A DNA stretch of 64,000 nucleotides from Trichobilharzia regenti (taxonomy: Eukaryota > Platyhelminthes > Trematoda > Strigeidida > Schistosomatidae). The stretch lies in the NCBI GenBank assembly GCA_944472135.2, contig OX235266.1:14797925-14861924 (forward strand), given 5' to 3'. Under the pieces are notes generated by a model. It was given only the letters and a program-made list of their open reading frames with translations, had not been told where the DNA came from and did not search any database. This document shows, piece after piece, positions 60,945-64,000 of this stretch. Positions within the stretch are counted from its first letter, which is position 1. Each line of letters opens with the position of its first letter. Position numbers and translations under genes: made by a program.

Positions 60945-62288
60945 TTGGAGGGTAATGTCATCTACACCAATAGTTTACTTCTTGTAGAAGCTGCATCTCT
61001 CGACATAGTGTCATTCAATGAAGACCACGTCAAAATATGTGAAGAAGAGCACTATTTGACAAAAGAATGCTATCAGTACACGGAATCACGTATACATTCT
61101 GACAGAATCTTCTTTGGCTACAGAAGTTATCTTGTAGATTTGTCTTTCACTGAATGTGTGTCTGGACAGGAATTATGGTAAGTTAAAAGGTTTTCTCTAA
61201 GTGAATTTTATATGTTCTTACACTGATTGGCGCAGTAGAATATAGGTTATGTGAATTCAATGTATAGAAGAAACCTCTATTAATATTGGGCCATTGTTTG
61301 CTTAGTTGACTGCTAGGCTAACAAATGTAGGTGGTTCTCGTGATTGTTGCAAGCGCAGTGCATTTGAAAAGGCAATAACTCGTTTAATTTTCCTCAGTGT
61401 TTCACTTAGTGCAATTATCCAATGTATAGTAATAATATACACATGGTTTTTGTTGATCACGAGAATTAAATCTAGTTAGCTCTATTATTATTAGTTTACC
61501 GTCTGACACTGTAAACTTAATAGATTCATAATCGGATGATAAGGATAGAAGGCTCTGGTGGCCTGTGTTAATCGTTGCAAAATATATCTCTGCAGAGATC
61601 TAACTTCTCTTTGAAAGCGTTCACCGATGGAGCTGATACTACTAAATCAGGTAAGGAGTTCCAATCGTTGACCACTCTGTGAGAGAATCTAAATTCTGCA
61701 CGTAATACTGCAATGTTTTTTGATCACCAATAGTGGAGATAAATTTATTCTGAAATTCCCATTTACCTGAAACGGTACAGATGCAGTGTCGCGATTGAAT
61801 ATCTAGGTCGCATTATATTTATATTATATTTATTATGTTATCCTCATCAACACAACTGGTCTGCGTGTGAGAATGTAATTTCTGTAGGATTCATAAACCT
61901 GTGCTCACTGTACATTACTGAGATTGTGGATCAATTTCTAAGCTACACATATGCAATACCCCATTTAACTTAGACGTATTTAGTGTGAAATTGATGAGAG
62001 AATGACGTCTCGACAGTATGGATGTTTCAGAGTTTATCTTGAAATTTGCGTGTAATCCTCTAGTGCTGGACAACTTATGAGGTCTATTTTTGCATACGGC
62101 GTCAATATAAAGGCCAGCTGTGAACTACAAATACTTTTAATTGTATGAGAACTCTACTTAGTATTAATATAATCAGTGTATAGTAATATATAAAATTATC
62201 GTTCATAAATTCGTGTTGTGCTTCATATTTTAGGTATATGGAGGTTGTGGAATGTGAAATCAGTGGAAATGTCGATCCGTCAAACTAA
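60945..62288 (+). CDS. Unknown protein, last two exons (partial gene)
   Basis: Exon 60945-61178 follows a TAG and ends at donor gtaagt. Exon 62234-62288 follows acceptor ttttag and ends in TAA. Joined in phase they give LEGNVIYTNSLLLVEAASLD, IVSFNEDHVKICEEEHYLTK, ECYQYTESRIHSDRIFFGYR, SYLVDLSFTECVSGQELWYM, EVVECEISGNVDPSN. It has five Cys and is acidic, with no membrane segment or known motif. The 5' exons were not found. The inverted homologue at 59160-59336 shows it belongs to a repeated gene or element family. Confidence 0.45.
61182..62233. other. Intron of the unknown gene, nothing recognised
   Basis: AT-rich, no repeat from elsewhere in the window. Confidence 0.35.
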
Positions 62289-62754
62289 CGCTAACACCCT
62301 TCATCAAAATTTTCTCTTGTAAACTAAGAAAATGTTTAATATACTGTTCATTTCTACTTCTTCTGAACGTCTTCAGTGCGTCGCAATACTATGAGCTTTC
62401 GTAATATGTGAATTCTGTTTAATGCATGTTAAGCTTAGTGGAATGGAGATTTACTATAGTATTATGAGACTGTTACTTTAATCATTCATAGGATTTCGCG
62501 TCTGTTTCTATACAAATAATACATTGTAAAAACGAAGTAGTATTTAGCAAGTTGAATAATAATTTTGTAATGTTCGTTACGCTAAAGTCGCCTTATTTAG
62601 CCAATTGCAAGTCTGTATACTGCTAAACGGCAAGCATGTAGTACAAGTAAATTAGGGTTGATAGCTACTTCATTAATGATTTAATACGCAGTGGCATCAT
62701 CGAATAGACTGTCTACTTGGCGATGATCTAAGAAACAATTCTGACATGCTGTTG

Positions 62755-63260
62755 AATCATGTGGTGTCATCTAATATCCACCATTTCTATGATCAACAAC
62801 TGCAGTGTTTTGAATATCTGCCTTGTTAAGTATGTCGATGATCTAACTGTTTCAGTGTCTGTCAACTCCCAGCTAGACAGTACTAAAATGAACAGCTTTC
62901 CATCAGGAATTAGCAAATGGTCTTCGTCTAATGGTCTTAAACTGAACCTTTCCAAATGTCAGGCAGTTAATTTCGGTTTCTGATGTAAGAGGAAGCTAAA
63001 TGAAGCTGTTAACCCCATTACTGTTGTATAATTGATGAGAGTGATACAGAAATTAAGTCTGACGTTAGGTATCTTGGATTAATTCTTTCTTCTGACCAAT
63101 CTTGGTCTTCCCATGTCTTAGCGATTTCTAAAACAATATTTCGCCTGACTGTTCACATTAAGAAGTTAAGGCACTCAAGCATAACTCATCTTCTCCTCTT
63201 ACAGTTTGTCAGTTCGTGCATCTTACCCATACTTGACCTGTTTTTCTTGCTTTAATCATG
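62755..63260 (+). pseudogene. CR1-like RT fragment
   Basis: The frame LVKYVDDLTVSVSVNSQLDS, TKMNSFPSGISKWSSSNGLK and LNLSKCQAVNFGF carries the RT active site and the following motif. It is closely related to 18520-18660 ([20 protein letters not shown]). It continues decayed to about 63260. Confidence 0.8.
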
Positions 63261-64000
63261 ATGCAACCGTGTTTCGCAGATCTCATCACACAGCCTATCA
63301 GCCTTAAATGTATACCACATGTAGGTAAAATGCTTATGAACTAGGTATGCAAATCAAATTAAACGTTTGTACGGTGCATTCATTATTCGTAAGACTAACT
63401 ATTATGTAAGAGCCATGATTTGACCAGTTATACAACGTTTAATATATTTCGACATAATTAACCTACGCTGCTTCCTTCTATGACGCATTACCTAAAGCTA
63501 CGTAGCTACCTTAAAGTGGCTTCCACTGAAGGTAATCTCCCATCACTACTACCTTATCGAGCAACCTAACGTTATCTTTGAAATTCAAAGTGAAGGAGAC
63601 ATCCTGGGAACCTTCTTGGTAGAAGGATCGTCTCCTAGTCGAAAAAATGAATATATCCTAATCTCCACGAAAACATTTAGAGGTGTTCATCTTATCACCT
63701 CAAATGACTCACTATTTGCAGTCACCTAAAAAGTAAGAATAAATTTACCGAAGACAGTGTGCTTATGGCTTCTAGATATCATAATGTACCATGAGGGAAA
63801 ACCTATATCCATAGGGTTATAACAGTTACAAGCGCAATATTAATTCGAAACACGACGACCACAATTCTCAATGACAGAAAATCCTACTTTGCTACTTAAT
63901 CTTCTAAAGGTATTAACAGATGTTTCGCCCAGAAAAAGAAAATCAATGGTTCTAGGAAAATTTATTTAGTTTTCTTAAAGAACATTGGCACCCGTATTTA
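63261..64000. other. Intergenic, nothing recognised
   Basis: No frame over 60 codons and no repeat recognised up to the window end. Confidence 0.4.

Larger units (their letters stand above)
59145..61178. repeat. Inverted repeat, about 430-bp diverged arms, containing coding sequence
   Basis: About 59145-59590 is related to the reverse complement of about 60720-61178. Shared landmarks include 'cattaccctccaact', 'cttcattgaatga', 'gtcgcagtcaga' and 'gacgcgga'. The right arm holds the unknown exon at 60945. The left arm's minus strand holds its homologue. CR1 endonuclease and LTR-like sequence fills the centre. Confidence 0.75.

Noticed and set aside
1..64000. CRISPR arrays, bacterial operons, ribosome binding sites, phage or rRNA genes
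   Set aside because: None seen. Spliced genes and the repeat families show a flatworm nuclear genome, so these feature types do not apply.

Overview
The window is eukaryotic and looks like a blood fluke (Schistosoma or a close relative). It is AT-rich, its genes are split by small and very large introns, and most of the DNA is retroelement debris. The repeat mix is the one known from schistosomes: RTE-type and CR1-like non-LTR elements, Penelope-like elements with GIY-YIG endonucleases, a Merlin DNA transposon, tRNA-related SINEs and Sm-alpha-type repeats with a hammerhead ribozyme. The species cannot be fixed from the sequence alone.

Two cellular genes can be assembled completely and lie tail to tail. 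On the + strand, seven exons between 12285 and 40145 encode a SNF5/SMARCB1 orthologue of 466 residues, the core subunit of SWI/SNF chromatin remodellers. On the - strand, six exons between 54767 and 43603 encode TRAPPC5 of 196 residues, a core TRAPP vesicle-tethering subunit. All splice phases agree and both stop codons were located. They share no pathway; they are ordinary housekeeping neighbours. A third, unrecognised, probably spliced coding fragment lies at 60945-62288, with a decayed inverted homologue at 59145-59400. A decayed gene-like stretch lies at 1464-2280.

Layout: 1-12284 is intergenic, with RTE and Penelope relics, an RTE inverted-repeat composite (9650-11370) and an LTR-like piece. 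12285-40145 is SNF5, whose introns hold nested elements: a foldback in intron 2, CR1 pieces in introns 2 and 3, Merlin/LINE/Penelope nests in intron 4, a SINE palindrome in intron 5 and a nearly whole Merlin in intron 6. 40146-43602 is intergenic and contains a perfect 179-nt palindrome. 43603-54767 is TRAPPC5, whose 7.2-kb and 3.2-kb introns hold Penelope elements invaded by RTE copies. 54768-64000 is intergenic with Penelope, RTE, Sm-alpha and CR1 fragments.

The best leads in Part 2 are: (i) a 27-nt RTE insertion with a perfect 14-bp target-site duplication; (ii) a perfect palindrome with a hammerhead-like motif in each arm; (iii) a second SINE family whose body resembles the hammerhead; (iv) a SINE and a LINE that share a 3' tail; and (v) the inverted coding repeat at 59-61 kb.
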